A stretch of DNA of 18,115 nucleotides from positions 1 through 18,115 of the forward strand of contig NZ_CAMYEZ010000026.1 of the NCBI RefSeq assembly GCF_947254915.1, given 5' to 3'. Shown piece by piece: positions 8,025-16,295 of the stretch. A program made the translations under genes and the position numbers. Within the stretch, counting starts at the first letter, position 1, and each line of letters begins with the position of its first letter. The DNA comes from an uncultured Porphyromonas sp. Its GTDB lineage: Bacteria; Bacteroidota; Bacteroidia; Bacteroidales; Porphyromonadaceae. The notes beneath the pieces are model-generated. The model made no database searches. It worked only from the letters and a program-made list of their open reading frames with translations, and was not told where the DNA came from.

Positions 8025-8045
8025 GGCCGTTGGCTGTTGGCTGTT
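8025..8045 (-). repeat. Three tandem heptamers in the carB-trmN6 gap
   Basis: On the plus strand the units are GGCCGTT, GGCTGTT and GGCTGTT, contiguous and differing at one base. On the coding strand they read as AACAGCC-type repeats and end 10 bases before the trmN6 start codon. Being outside the coding frame, copy number change would alter leader length rather than the reading frame. Confidence 0.7.
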
Positions 8046-8054
8046 CTTTTGCTG

Positions 8055-11000
8055 TTAGTACTCTTGCCAGCTCTTGATCTCTAGCTCTTCTAGTGAGAGC
8101 GTACAGAATGCCTTAATATAGGTGGCAGCAAGGCGTGCATTGGTGATCAGAGGGATGTTGAGATCAATCGCTGCACGGCGTAGCTTGTAGCCATTGGTCA
8201 GTTCACCCGTAGAGAGGTTCTTATTGATGTTGACCACTAGGTCTACCTCATGCTGGTGTAGCAGATCAAGTGCCTGTGGCTGCTCGGTGCTGTCAGGCCA
8301 GTGAACGAGCGTGGCGGGGACCCCGTTCTCCTCTAGGAAGTGCTGCGTACCTGCCGTAGCGTAGAGCTTGTAGCCTTTCTTATGGAGGAGCTGCGATGCC
8401 TCAAGGAGGTCAGCCTTTTGCTTAGCGCCACCCGTTGAGAGGAGGATGCCACGCTCTGGTATGTGATGACCCACGGAGAGCATCGCCTTGAGGATAGCCT
8501 CCTCGGTGTCTTCGCCGATACAACCCACTTCGCCCGTGGAAACCATATCGACACCTAGCACGGGATCAGCCTTTTGCAAGCGGGAGAAGGAGAACTGCGA
8601 AGCCTTGATCCCCACATAGTCTAGCGAGAAGGCATCCTTCGTCGGGTGCTCATAGGGCAGTCCTAGCATGATCTTGGTTGCTAGGTCGATGAAGTTGAGT
8701 CGCAACACCTTGCTCACGAAGGGGAAGCTACGCGAAGCACGAAGGTTGCACTCAATCACTTTGATCTCGTTGCCTCGTGCGAGGAACTGGATGTTGAACG
8801 GTCCTGAGATGTGTAGCGCCTCGGCTATCTGACGCGAGATGCGCTTGATGCGTCGTACGGTCTCAACGTAAAGCTTCTGAGCGGGGAACTGGATGGTTGC
8901 ATCGCCACTGTGGACACCGGCGAACTCGATATGCTCGCTGATCGCATAGGCGATGATCTCGCCATGATCGGCGACGGCATCCATCTCAATCTCCTTGGCA
9001 TGCTCGACAAACTGCGACACGACCACGGGGTGGTCTTGGGACACATTGGCTGCGAGCTGCAAGAAGCGGAGTAGCTCCTCCTGATTGGAGCAGACATTCA
9101 TCGCAGCTCCTGAGAGGACGTAGCTAGGACGCACCAAGACGGGGTAGCCTACACGATCCACGAAGCGGTCAATATCCTCAATGGTGGTGAGCTCGCTCCA
9201 CTCGGGCTGGTCAATGCCTAGCTCGTCTAGCATGGCGGAGAACTTGTGTCGATCCTCCGCATGGTCTATATCTTCGGCTTGCGTTCCTAGGATGGTGACC
9301 CCATTGGCGGCAAGACGTAGTGCTAGGTTGTTCGGAATCTGACCACCCGTAGCTAGGATGACACCCTTGGGAGCCTCTAGGTCTATGATATCCATGACGC
9401 GCTCGAAGGTGAGCTCGTCAAAGTAGAGACGGTCTGACATATCGAAGTCTGTACTGACGGTCTCTGGATTGTAGTTGATCATGATAGAGCGCAGACCCGC
9501 CTTGCGAATGGTGTGTAGCGCATTGACACCGCACCAGTCAAACTCGACGGAGCTACCGATACGATAAGCTCCCGAGCCTAGCACGATGACCGACTTGCCG
9601 TCCTGCTCTGTGGCTATGTCGTGCTCCTCACCATGATAAGTGAGGTAGAGGTAGTTGCTCTCGGCTGGTACCTCGGCGGCTAGCGTGTCGATCTGCTTGA
9701 CATAAGGTAGTATGCCGAGGCTCTTGCGGTGCTGGCGTACTAGGTCAGCCTCTTTGTGGAGGGGCTTCTTGTACTCCTTGGTGACGGCACGAGCAATCTG
9801 GAAGTCGGTGAAGCCTTGCTCCTTAGCTTGTCGTAGTAGCTCGGCGGGGAGACTCTCGATGGAGTCACAAGTGCCCAGTGTCTCGGCGGTCTCTAGGATG
9901 CCTTGGAGGCGATAGAGGAACCAGCGGTCTATCTTCGTAAGCTCGTGGATCTGCTCCACGCTGTATCCCTGACGGAACGCTTTGCTGATGACGAAGATGC
10001 GGGTATCCGTTGGCTCTCGTAGGGCTGTGTCGATGTCGGGGATGACGAGCTCTTTGTTTTCGCAGAAGCCGTGCATGCCCTGCCCTATCATGCGGAGTCC
10101 CTTTTGGATTGCCTCCTCAAAGGTGCGACCGATAGCCATCACCTCGCCGACAGACTTCATGCTACTACCGAGTTGACGAGACACGCCGTGGAACTTACCG
10201 AGATCCCAGCGAGGTATCTTGCAGACACAGTAGTCTAGCGCAGGCTCGAAGAAGGCTGGCGTGGAACCTGTCACCGCATTCTGCACCTCAAAGAGTCCAT
10301 AGCCTAGTCCGAGCTTCGCAGCAACGTGTGCGAGGGGATAGCCAGTAGCTTTGCTCGCTAGAGCTGAGGAGCGTGAGAGACGCGCATTGACCTCGATGAC
10401 ACGGTAGTCCTCACTGTAAGGGTCGAGGGCGTACTGCACATTGCACTCGCCTACGACACCGAGGTGACGAATGATCTTGATGGCTATCGTCCGGAGCTTG
10501 TGATACTCGTCGTTGGAGAGGGTCTGCGAGGGAGCGATGACGATGCTCTCACCAGTATGGATGCCGAGCGGGTCAAAGTTCTCCATATTACAGACGGTGA
10601 TGCAGTTGTCGTAAGCGTCTCGCACCACCTCGTACTCAATCTCTTTCCAGCCACGCAAGCTCTTCTCAATCAGGAGCTGTGGGGAGAAGGCGAAAGCTTT
10701 CTCAGCAAGGACTCTGAGCTCCTCATCATTGTCGCAGAATCCACTACCCAAGCCTCCCAAGGCGTAGGCAGCTCGTACGATGACGGGGTAGCCTAGTTGG
10801 TTGGCAGCGACGAGAGCGTCCTCCATCGTGGTGACAGCGTGGCTCTGGATCGTCTTGACCTCTATCTCGTCAAGCTTCTCGACAAAGAGCTCGCGGTCTT
10901 CGGTCGCCATAATGGTCTCGACGGGTGTACCGAGGACATCGATGCCGTAACGCTCCAAGACACCAGACTGGAAGAGCTGAACTCCACAGTTGAGTGCGGT

Positions 11001-11279
11001 CTGCCCACCGAAGGCTAGCATGATGCCGTCGGGACGCTCACGCTCTATGACACGCTCTACGAAGTAAGGCGTGACGGGTAAGAAATAGACCGCATCAGCA
11101 ACGCCTTCGCTGGTCTGAACCGTAGCGATATTGGGGTTGATGAGGACGGTCTTGATACCCTCCGCTTTGACAGCTTTGAGAGCTTGTGAGCCTGAATAGT
11201 CAAATTCGCCTGCCTCTCCGATCTTGAGTGCGCCAGATCCGAGTAGGAGTATCTTATTGTATTGCTTACGCTGAGTCAT
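8055..11279 (-). CDS. carB: Carbamoyl-phosphate synthase large subunit
   Basis: CarB makes carbamoyl phosphate from bicarbonate, two ATP and ammonia passed from CarA, supplying pyrimidine and arginine synthesis. It has 1074 residues, the normal length. The two homologous halves are both present. The first begins LLGSGALKIGEAGEFDYSGS and contains the ATP-grasp with FGGQTALNCGVQL and RAAYALGGLGSGF. An oligomerisation region follows at about residues 410-550. The second half begins LGSGAYRIGSSVEFDWCGVN, with NYNPETVSTDFDMSDRLYF and a second ATP-grasp. The C-terminal MGS-like allosteric domain, about residues 940-1074, contains LLSTGGAKQKADLL and ATAGTQHFLEENG. Wording at both half starts is closer to eukaryotic CAD than to E. 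coli CarB, as far as I recall those sequences. It follows carA by 21 bases, consistent with translation of a heterodimer from one message. Confidence 0.97.
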   Translation of the reverse strand: MTQRKQYNKILLLGSGALKIGEAGEFDYSGSQALKAVKAEGIKTVLINPNIATVQTSEGVADAVYFLPVTPYFVERVIERERPDGIMLAFGGQTALNCGVQLFQSGVLERYGIDVLGTPVETIMATEDRELFVEKLDEIEVKTIQSHAVTTMEDALVAANQLGYPVIVRAAYALGGLGSGFCDNDEELRVLAEKAFAFSPQLLIEKSLRGWKEIEYEVVRDAYDNCITVCNMENFDPLGIHTGESIVIAPSQTLSNDEYHKLRTIAIKIIRHLGVVGECNVQYALDPYSEDYRVIEVNARLSRSSALASKATGYPLAHVAAKLGLGYGLFEVQNAVTGSTPAFFEPALDYCVCKIPRWDLGKFHGVSRQLGSSMKSVGEVMAIGRTFEEAIQKGLRMIGQGMHGFCENKELVIPDIDTALREPTDTRIFVISKAFRQGYSVEQIHELTKIDRWFLYRLQGILETAETLGTCDSIESLPAELLRQAKEQGFTDFQIARAVTKEYKKPLHKEADLVRQHRKSLGILPYVKQIDTLAAEVPAESNYLYLTYHGEEHDIATEQDGKSVIVLGSGAYRIGSSVEFDWCGVNALHTIRKAGLRSIMINYNPETVSTDFDMSDRLYFDELTFERVMDIIDLEAPKGVILATGGQIPNNLALRLAANGVTILGTQAEDIDHAEDRHKFSAMLDELGIDQPEWSELTTIEDIDRFVDRVGYPVLVRPSYVLSGAAMNVCSNQEELLRFLQLAANVSQDHPVVVSQFVEHAKEIEMDAVADHGEIIAYAISEHIEFAGVHSGDATIQFPAQKLYVETVRRIKRISRQIAEALHISGPFNIQFLARGNEIKVIECNLRASRSFPFVSKVLRLNFIDLATKIMLGLPYEHPTKDAFSLDYVGIKASQFSFSRLQKADPVLGVDMVSTGEVGCIGEDTEEAILKAMLSVGHHIPERGILLSTGGAKQKADLLEASQLLHKKGYKLYATAGTQHFLEENGVPATLVHWPDSTEQPQALDLLHQHEVDLVVNINKNLSTGELTNGYKLRRAAIDLNIPLITNARLAATYIKAFCTLSLEELEIKSWQEY

Positions 11280-11300
11280 GGTTTGGTCGAGCTTGATGGG

Positions 11301-12407
11301 TTATTTCGACAATTGTGGGTAGTTCAAGACGGTGTCCTGGAAGTCAGTGAAGAAGCTGAGCGCATCTAGCGGACCGCCCTTTGCCTCTGGGTGGAACTGT
11401 ACCGAGCGAAATGGCAGGTCGGTGTGCATTAACCCCTCATTGGTGCCATCGTTGAGGTTGGTGTACCACTCTTCCCATCCCTGAGGGAGTGTCGCTGAGT
11501 TGACAGCGTAGCTATGGTTCTGGCTAGTAATGAGGCACTGAGTTGAATTAACCCGTCGGACAGGTTGGTTGTGTCCGTGATTGCCGTACTTCATCTTATA
11601 GATCTTGGCACCAGAGGCAAGCGCCATCAGCTGATTGCCCATGCAGATGCCGTAAGTGGGGAGCTGACGCTCGAAAGCATACTGTATCTGTCTGATCGTC
11701 TCCTTGCAGCAAGTTGGGGAGCCAGGGCCATTACTGATGAAGACACCACGCAGTCCCTCGATCTGCTCCAAAGGATAGTCCCAAGGGACACGATGGAGGG
11801 TGAAGCGCTCGTCAATGAGCGAGCGCAGGATGTTGTCCTTGAGTCCACAGTCGATCAAAGCTATATGACAGTCGCCCGAACCGTAGATGCGAGGTTCGTG
11901 GCAAGAGGCTTGAGCGACTAAGTTTTGGTCTCCGATGGCGGGCTCTATGGGAGTGGTCTCGCCCTCGATGGTTATCGTGCCGACCTGGATACCGTGGTCA
12001 CGCAGATGCTTGGTCAGAGCTCGTGTATCGATGCCTGTAATCCCCACGACGCCCTGCTCTGCCATGAAGTCTCCTAAGGACTGCTCCGCATTCCAGTGGG
12101 AGTACTCAGGCGAGTAGCTATTGACTATCAGAGCACGCATGAGACAGCCGTCACTCTCGTAGTATCTGGGGATGTCGTACTCATCTCGAGTGGCTGCGGG
12201 GACACCGTAGTTGCCCACCATCGGATAGGTCATCACCAAGATCTGACCCATATAGCTGGGGTCGGTGAGCGACTCGGTGTAACCATTCATGGCTGTATTA
12301 AAGACTACCTCACCAGCCAACTGTCTAGTCGCACCGAAGTGCCAGCCCGTGTAGGTAGATCCGTCTTGTAGCGTGAGCGTAGCTTTGCGCTGTGTGGATA
12401 TTTGCAT
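11301..12407 (-). CDS. carA: Carbamoyl-phosphate synthase small (glutamine amidotransferase) subunit
   Basis: CarA hydrolyses glutamine and channels ammonia to CarB. I place the start at the ATG at 12407 (368 residues, MQISTQRKATLTLQDGS). The frame stays open to an ATG at 12479, but that start would overlap the end of purF by 44 bases and add a serine- and threonine-rich tail unlike the family. The N-terminal CarA domain has FNTAMNGYTESLTDPSY and GITGIDTRALTKHLR. The amidotransferase domain has FISNGPGSP, nucleophile Cys255 in GICMGNQ, and the acid-base pair His339 and Glu341 in QFHPEA. Asn replaces the more common His in the usual GHQ of this motif. The stretch KMKYGNHGHNQPV and SQNHSYAV resembles eukaryotic CAD. 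The gap from purF is 28 bases. Confidence 0.95.
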   Translation of the reverse strand: MQISTQRKATLTLQDGSTYTGWHFGATRQLAGEVVFNTAMNGYTESLTDPSYMGQILVMTYPMVGNYGVPAATRDEYDIPRYYESDGCLMRALIVNSYSPEYSHWNAEQSLGDFMAEQGVVGITGIDTRALTKHLRDHGIQVGTITIEGETTPIEPAIGDQNLVAQASCHEPRIYGSGDCHIALIDCGLKDNILRSLIDERFTLHRVPWDYPLEQIEGLRGVFISNGPGSPTCCKETIRQIQYAFERQLPTYGICMGNQLMALASGAKIYKMKYGNHGHNQPVRRVNSTQCLITSQNHSYAVNSATLPQGWEEWYTNLNDGTNEGLMHTDLPFRSVQFHPEAKGGPLDALSFFTDFQDTVLNYPQLSK

Positions 12408-12435
12408 GATTATTGGGTGAAAAGAGCGTCTATGT

Positions 12436-14340
12436 CTATTTGCGATTGTACTGCTGCTCGTAGTAAGCGATGAAAGCATCGTTGACGAGATGGGACCCGC
12501 CAGGCGTTGGGTAGTCGCCCGTAAAGTACCAGTCGCCTGGATGATGAGGGATAGCTTCGTGTAGAGCCTCTACTGTTTGGTAGACAATGCTAACCTCTGC
12601 CTTGATCCCGTCAGACTTGACGAGTTCAGCGATCTTAGCTGAGATCTCTTCCTCTGTAAAGGGAGCGTAGAGGGTCTTGATCACGTTGGGGACGTACTCC
12701 GTGAGCGGGTGCTCTCTGAGAGCCATTGCCTCACGGTATGCCTCGTCAAGCATACGCTGCTGGCCTCGCTCCTGAAGAAGTGCGATCATAGCTCTAAAGG
12801 CTATGAACTCGTCTACGTGACGCATATCTATGCCGTAGTAGTCGGGATAGCGGATCTGTGGAGCACTGGAGACGAAGACTATCTTGCGCGGCCCTAAGCG
12901 ATCTAGGATCGTGAGGATGCTCTGGCGTATCGTCGTGCCTCGTACGATACTATCGTCGATGACCACGAGATTGTCCACGCCACGCTCGATGGAGCCGTAG
13001 GTGACGTCGTAGACGTGCGTCGCTAGGTCGTTGCGCGTATTGCCCTCGGAGATGAAGGTGCGTAACTTGATATCCTTGATGGCGACCTTCTCACTACGTA
13101 TCCGTTGCGAGAGAATATGCTTTAGTTGCTCGTCAAAGTCGGGAGCTCCTAACGCTTGCTCAATCTGCTCCGCCTTGCGCTCGTTAAGTTCGAGGTTTAG
13201 TCCCTCCAGCATACCAAAGTAAGCGACCTCGGCGGTGTTTGGGATAAAGGAGAAGACCGAGTGAGTCAAGTCTCCGTCTATCTCTCTGAGGATAGCAGGC
13301 GTGAGGAGCTGTCCCAGCATCTTGCGCTCACGATAGATGTCTCGATCACTACCACGAGAGAAGTAAATACGCTCGAAGGAGCAAGCTTTCAGTTCTCCAG
13401 GCTCCAGGATCTGCGTGATACTCGGATTAGCTTTGTTGTCTATGGTGAGCGCCTCGCCAGGGTTTAGCTCAAGAACCTTGTCATAGGTCACATTCATCAC
13501 CGTCTGAATCACGGGACGCTCGCTAGCAACGACGATGATCTCGTCATCAATGTAGTAGAATGCGGGGCGGATGCCATTACGATCTCTCAGGACGAAAGAA
13601 TCTCCCGATCCCGTCATACCGCACATCACAAAGCCTCCATCCCAGATAGGACTAGTACGACGGAGCACGTTGGTCAGATCCAGATGATCCTCTATGAAGT
13701 GCGTTATGTCCATCCCCTCTAGCCCCTGCTCCTCGTGAGCGATCTTGTAGAGACGCTCCACCTCACGGTCTAGACGGTGACCTACTTGGTCTAATATAAT
13801 ATGTGTGTCACTAGAAGTACGAGGGTGCTGACCGATGGCGGTGATTTCGTCAAAGATGCCCGACACATTGGTCAGGTTAAAGTTACCACACACCGCCAGT
13901 GACTTCGCTCTCCAGTTGCTACGGCGAACCATCGGATGTACGAATGTCATTCCCGCCAAGTCTGTCGTGCTGTAGCGTAGATGACCCATGTAGCAATCCC
14001 CCAGGAAAGGCGTATAGCGCTCAGCTTGCGTCGCTTCCTCTACGGTAGGCGTCGTACCATCGTGAGCTGAGGCTATGGTCTCGTGTACCGTCTTGAAGAT
14101 CTCCGTAATAGCGTTACTACCGAGAGCTCTCTCTCGATAGATATACTCGTCACCTGGAGGGGCTTGTGTCTTAACCACAGCCAGTCCAGCGCCATCTTGC
14201 CCACGGTTGTGCTGCTTCTCCATCAGGAGGTAGAGCTTGTTCAGCCCGTAGAGGGTCGTACCGTAGTGCTCTGCGTAGTACTCTAGAGGTTTGCGTAGTC
14301 GTATGAGTGCTATCCCGCACTCGTGCTTGAGAGGTTCCAT
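12436..14340 (-). CDS. purF: PurF-like amidophosphoribosyltransferase, long Bacteroidetes form
   Basis: PurF uses PRPP and glutamine to make 5-phosphoribosylamine, the first committed purine step. The N-terminal nucleophile is probably Cys8 in MEPLKHECGIAL, implying removal of a seven-residue propeptide. Other Ntn-amidotransferase positions are visible: the RGQDGAG arginine (Arg46, with an extra Asn before it), GHLRYSTT (residues 119-126), the oxyanion-like GNFNLTN (152-158) and SSDT (176-179). The PRPP loop VVIDDSIVRGTT is at residues 459-470. At 634 residues it is much longer than typical bacterial PurF (about 470-505), mostly from extra sequence before the PRPP loop and a long C-terminal tail. 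I cannot see the cysteine arrangement of iron-sulphur PurF enzymes. A paralogue with related chemistry remains possible. It sits 25 bases after yidC and 28 before carA. Confidence 0.88.
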   Translation of the reverse strand: MEPLKHECGIALIRLRKPLEYYAEHYGTTLYGLNKLYLLMEKQHNRGQDGAGLAVVKTQAPPGDEYIYRERALGSNAITEIFKTVHETIASAHDGTTPTVEEATQAERYTPFLGDCYMGHLRYSTTDLAGMTFVHPMVRRSNWRAKSLAVCGNFNLTNVSGIFDEITAIGQHPRTSSDTHIILDQVGHRLDREVERLYKIAHEEQGLEGMDITHFIEDHLDLTNVLRRTSPIWDGGFVMCGMTGSGDSFVLRDRNGIRPAFYYIDDEIIVVASERPVIQTVMNVTYDKVLELNPGEALTIDNKANPSITQILEPGELKACSFERIYFSRGSDRDIYRERKMLGQLLTPAILREIDGDLTHSVFSFIPNTAEVAYFGMLEGLNLELNERKAEQIEQALGAPDFDEQLKHILSQRIRSEKVAIKDIKLRTFISEGNTRNDLATHVYDVTYGSIERGVDNLVVIDDSIVRGTTIRQSILTILDRLGPRKIVFVSSAPQIRYPDYYGIDMRHVDEFIAFRAMIALLQERGQQRMLDEAYREAMALREHPLTEYVPNVIKTLYAPFTEEEISAKIAELVKSDGIKAEVSIVYQTVEALHEAIPHHPGDWYFTGDYPTPGGSHLVNDAFIAYYEQQYNRK

Positions 14341-14365
14341 TGATTCGCCGAGGGTTATATCTTAG

Positions 14366-16243
14366 TTAGCGACGCTTCTTGTTTTGCTCACGCATGAGCT
14401 TCTCTTGCTCCTTCTGCATCTGCTCGAGACGCGCCATAAAGCCTTTCTTCTTGGGCTTCTTCTGGTTCTCCTCGAGACGTGCCAGCACCTTATCCTCATT
14501 GATCAGTAGTCGGCTAGCGAGGAACTGCAGGATCGTGATCAGCGTAGAGATAAAGTAGTAGTAGGTCAGACCAGCCGCATTGCTATTGAAGAAGATGAAG
14601 AACATGATCGTCATCATGTAAGGCATAAAACGCATCATCTTCATCTGCGAACCACTAGCTCCGCCTGACATACTCATCGTATAGCGAGAGTAAATGATAT
14701 TGGTGACAGCCCATAGCAAGCAGAAGAGACTGATATGGTTACCACCCAGTAGCCCCGTGATGAAAGGTATGTCCGTGCTCCACGAAATAATCGGGTCGTA
14801 GGTCGAGAGGTCCTTGACCCAGAGGAAGCTCTCCCCACGAAGGTCTATAGCCGTCGGGAAGAACATATAGAGCGCTATCAAGAAAGGCATCTGTAGCAAC
14901 ATCGGCAAGCAGCCACTCATCGGGCTAGCTCCCGCATTGCGGTATAGTTGCATCGTCGCTTGGCTACGCTTCATCATCATCTGCTGATCATCGCCCGCAT
15001 ACTTAGCATTGATCGCCTCTACCTGTGGCTTCAAGACACGCATCTTAGCTTGCGACAGATAGCTCTTGAAGGTTAGCGGTGAGAGCACCAGCTTGATAAT
15101 GATTGTCAGCAAGAGGATGATGATACCCCAGTTAGAGATAAAGCCCTGGAGGAAGTTTATCAGCGGACGAATCAGAGTGACATTGATCCATCTAAAGAGC
15201 GAGCCACCCACATAGATCATCCGCTTGAGGTCTAGTCGCTGCGCCTTGTCCACGCCAGCGTCTATGCTCTTGAGCATGTTGTAGTCTAGAGGTCCCATGA
15301 AGAGTGCAAAGTTCGCCTTGCGCCCATCACGTATATCCATTGCGAAAGCCCCTTGATACTTGCAGTCCTTGATATAGTTTGTCTCCTTAGGCTCAGTCGT
15401 GAAGGACATCTTGTTCTCCTCTAGACGCGTATCTCCCAGACCAATGAGGACGGTGCTAAAGAACTTATCCTTCATCGCCACCCACTGGATCTTCTCACGG
15501 ACATCCTTCTCCTGCGTCATTTTGGTCTCCTTGAGCTTCTCTACATCATCGCCCGGATACTTATAATATATAGTAGAGTACTGATTCTCAAACTTCCAGG
15601 AGAGCTCCTGACGCGGTATGCGCAGGCTCATCTCTAAGTCTTGCATAGCATTGTTACTATGTAGGAGCGATCCTAAGCCTTGCGCCTCGATAGCCATACC
15701 GAGCATATACCCCTCGTGAGGCATCGTGTAGATGATGCGGAGGTAGCTTGACGAGTCTATCGGGAGCGTCATCTGAAGCGTGGAGTCGTTGGGCTGGCTA
15801 GCTAGCCAAATCAGATCTTTCGTCTCTAGGATTTGGTTTTGATTCGTCCGTATAGGCAGATTGAGCATAAAGTCTCCAGGAGCAAAGAGTTGCACCTGCG
15901 TACTATCGTAGCTCTTGTAGTCCGCTAGCTCAGCCGAGACTGGCATAGCCCCCTGTGTGGTAAAGGTGACGCTAAGCTTATCATTGGACATCGTGTACTC
16001 CTTAGCAGACTGAGCCATCAACTGGCTAAAAGCGTAGAGCGAGTCTACAGAAGCAGGCTTTGCTACATCTGAAGTCGTTTGGGCCTCCTCTGCAGAGGCT
16101 GTAGCGGCATTCGTTGCGACCTGAGTGGTATCAGTCGCAGGAGTAGGCGTGGATGCAGGCTTCTGCTTAGGAAGTAGGAAGACCGAGTAGACAACGATGA
16201 CCACACCAATCAAAACGATACCTATGAGGTTTGATTTATTCAT
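14366..16243 (-). CDS. yidC: Membrane protein insertase YidC/Oxa1 family
   Basis: YidC inserts and folds inner-membrane proteins, alone or with SecYEG. The 625-residue protein is the Gram-negative type. An N-terminal membrane segment lies at about residues 6-24 (GIVLIGVVIVVYSVFLL), followed by a low-complexity Ala/Thr linker. A large periplasmic P1 domain covers about residues 60-340. The conserved core has membrane segments around WGIIILLLTIIIKLVLSPLT, the cytoplasmic loop SQAKMRVLKPQVEAI, MLLQMPFLIALYMFF, SLFCLLWAVTNIIYS and MMTIMFFIFF. Lys384 occupies the place where E. coli and Gram-positive YidC carry the conserved hydrophilic-groove arginine. The C-terminal tail, from about residue 590, is very basic and fits ribosome contact. 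The gene follows pyrG by 52 bases. Confidence 0.97.
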   Translation of the reverse strand: MNKSNLIGIVLIGVVIVVYSVFLLPKQKPASTPTPATDTTQVATNAATASAEEAQTTSDVAKPASVDSLYAFSQLMAQSAKEYTMSNDKLSVTFTTQGAMPVSAELADYKSYDSTQVQLFAPGDFMLNLPIRTNQNQILETKDLIWLASQPNDSTLQMTLPIDSSSYLRIIYTMPHEGYMLGMAIEAQGLGSLLHSNNAMQDLEMSLRIPRQELSWKFENQYSTIYYKYPGDDVEKLKETKMTQEKDVREKIQWVAMKDKFFSTVLIGLGDTRLEENKMSFTTEPKETNYIKDCKYQGAFAMDIRDGRKANFALFMGPLDYNMLKSIDAGVDKAQRLDLKRMIYVGGSLFRWINVTLIRPLINFLQGFISNWGIIILLLTIIIKLVLSPLTFKSYLSQAKMRVLKPQVEAINAKYAGDDQQMMMKRSQATMQLYRNAGASPMSGCLPMLLQMPFLIALYMFFPTAIDLRGESFLWVKDLSTYDPIISWSTDIPFITGLLGGNHISLFCLLWAVTNIIYSRYTMSMSGGASGSQMKMMRFMPYMMTIMFFIFFNSNAAGLTYYYFISTLITILQFLASRLLINEDKVLARLEENQKKPKKKGFMARLEQMQKEQEKLMREQNKKRR

Positions 16244-16295
16244 CTAAAGTATAGAGTATGTCGTGTATAAAAGAAACTGCTCGAGATGTGCGCCC

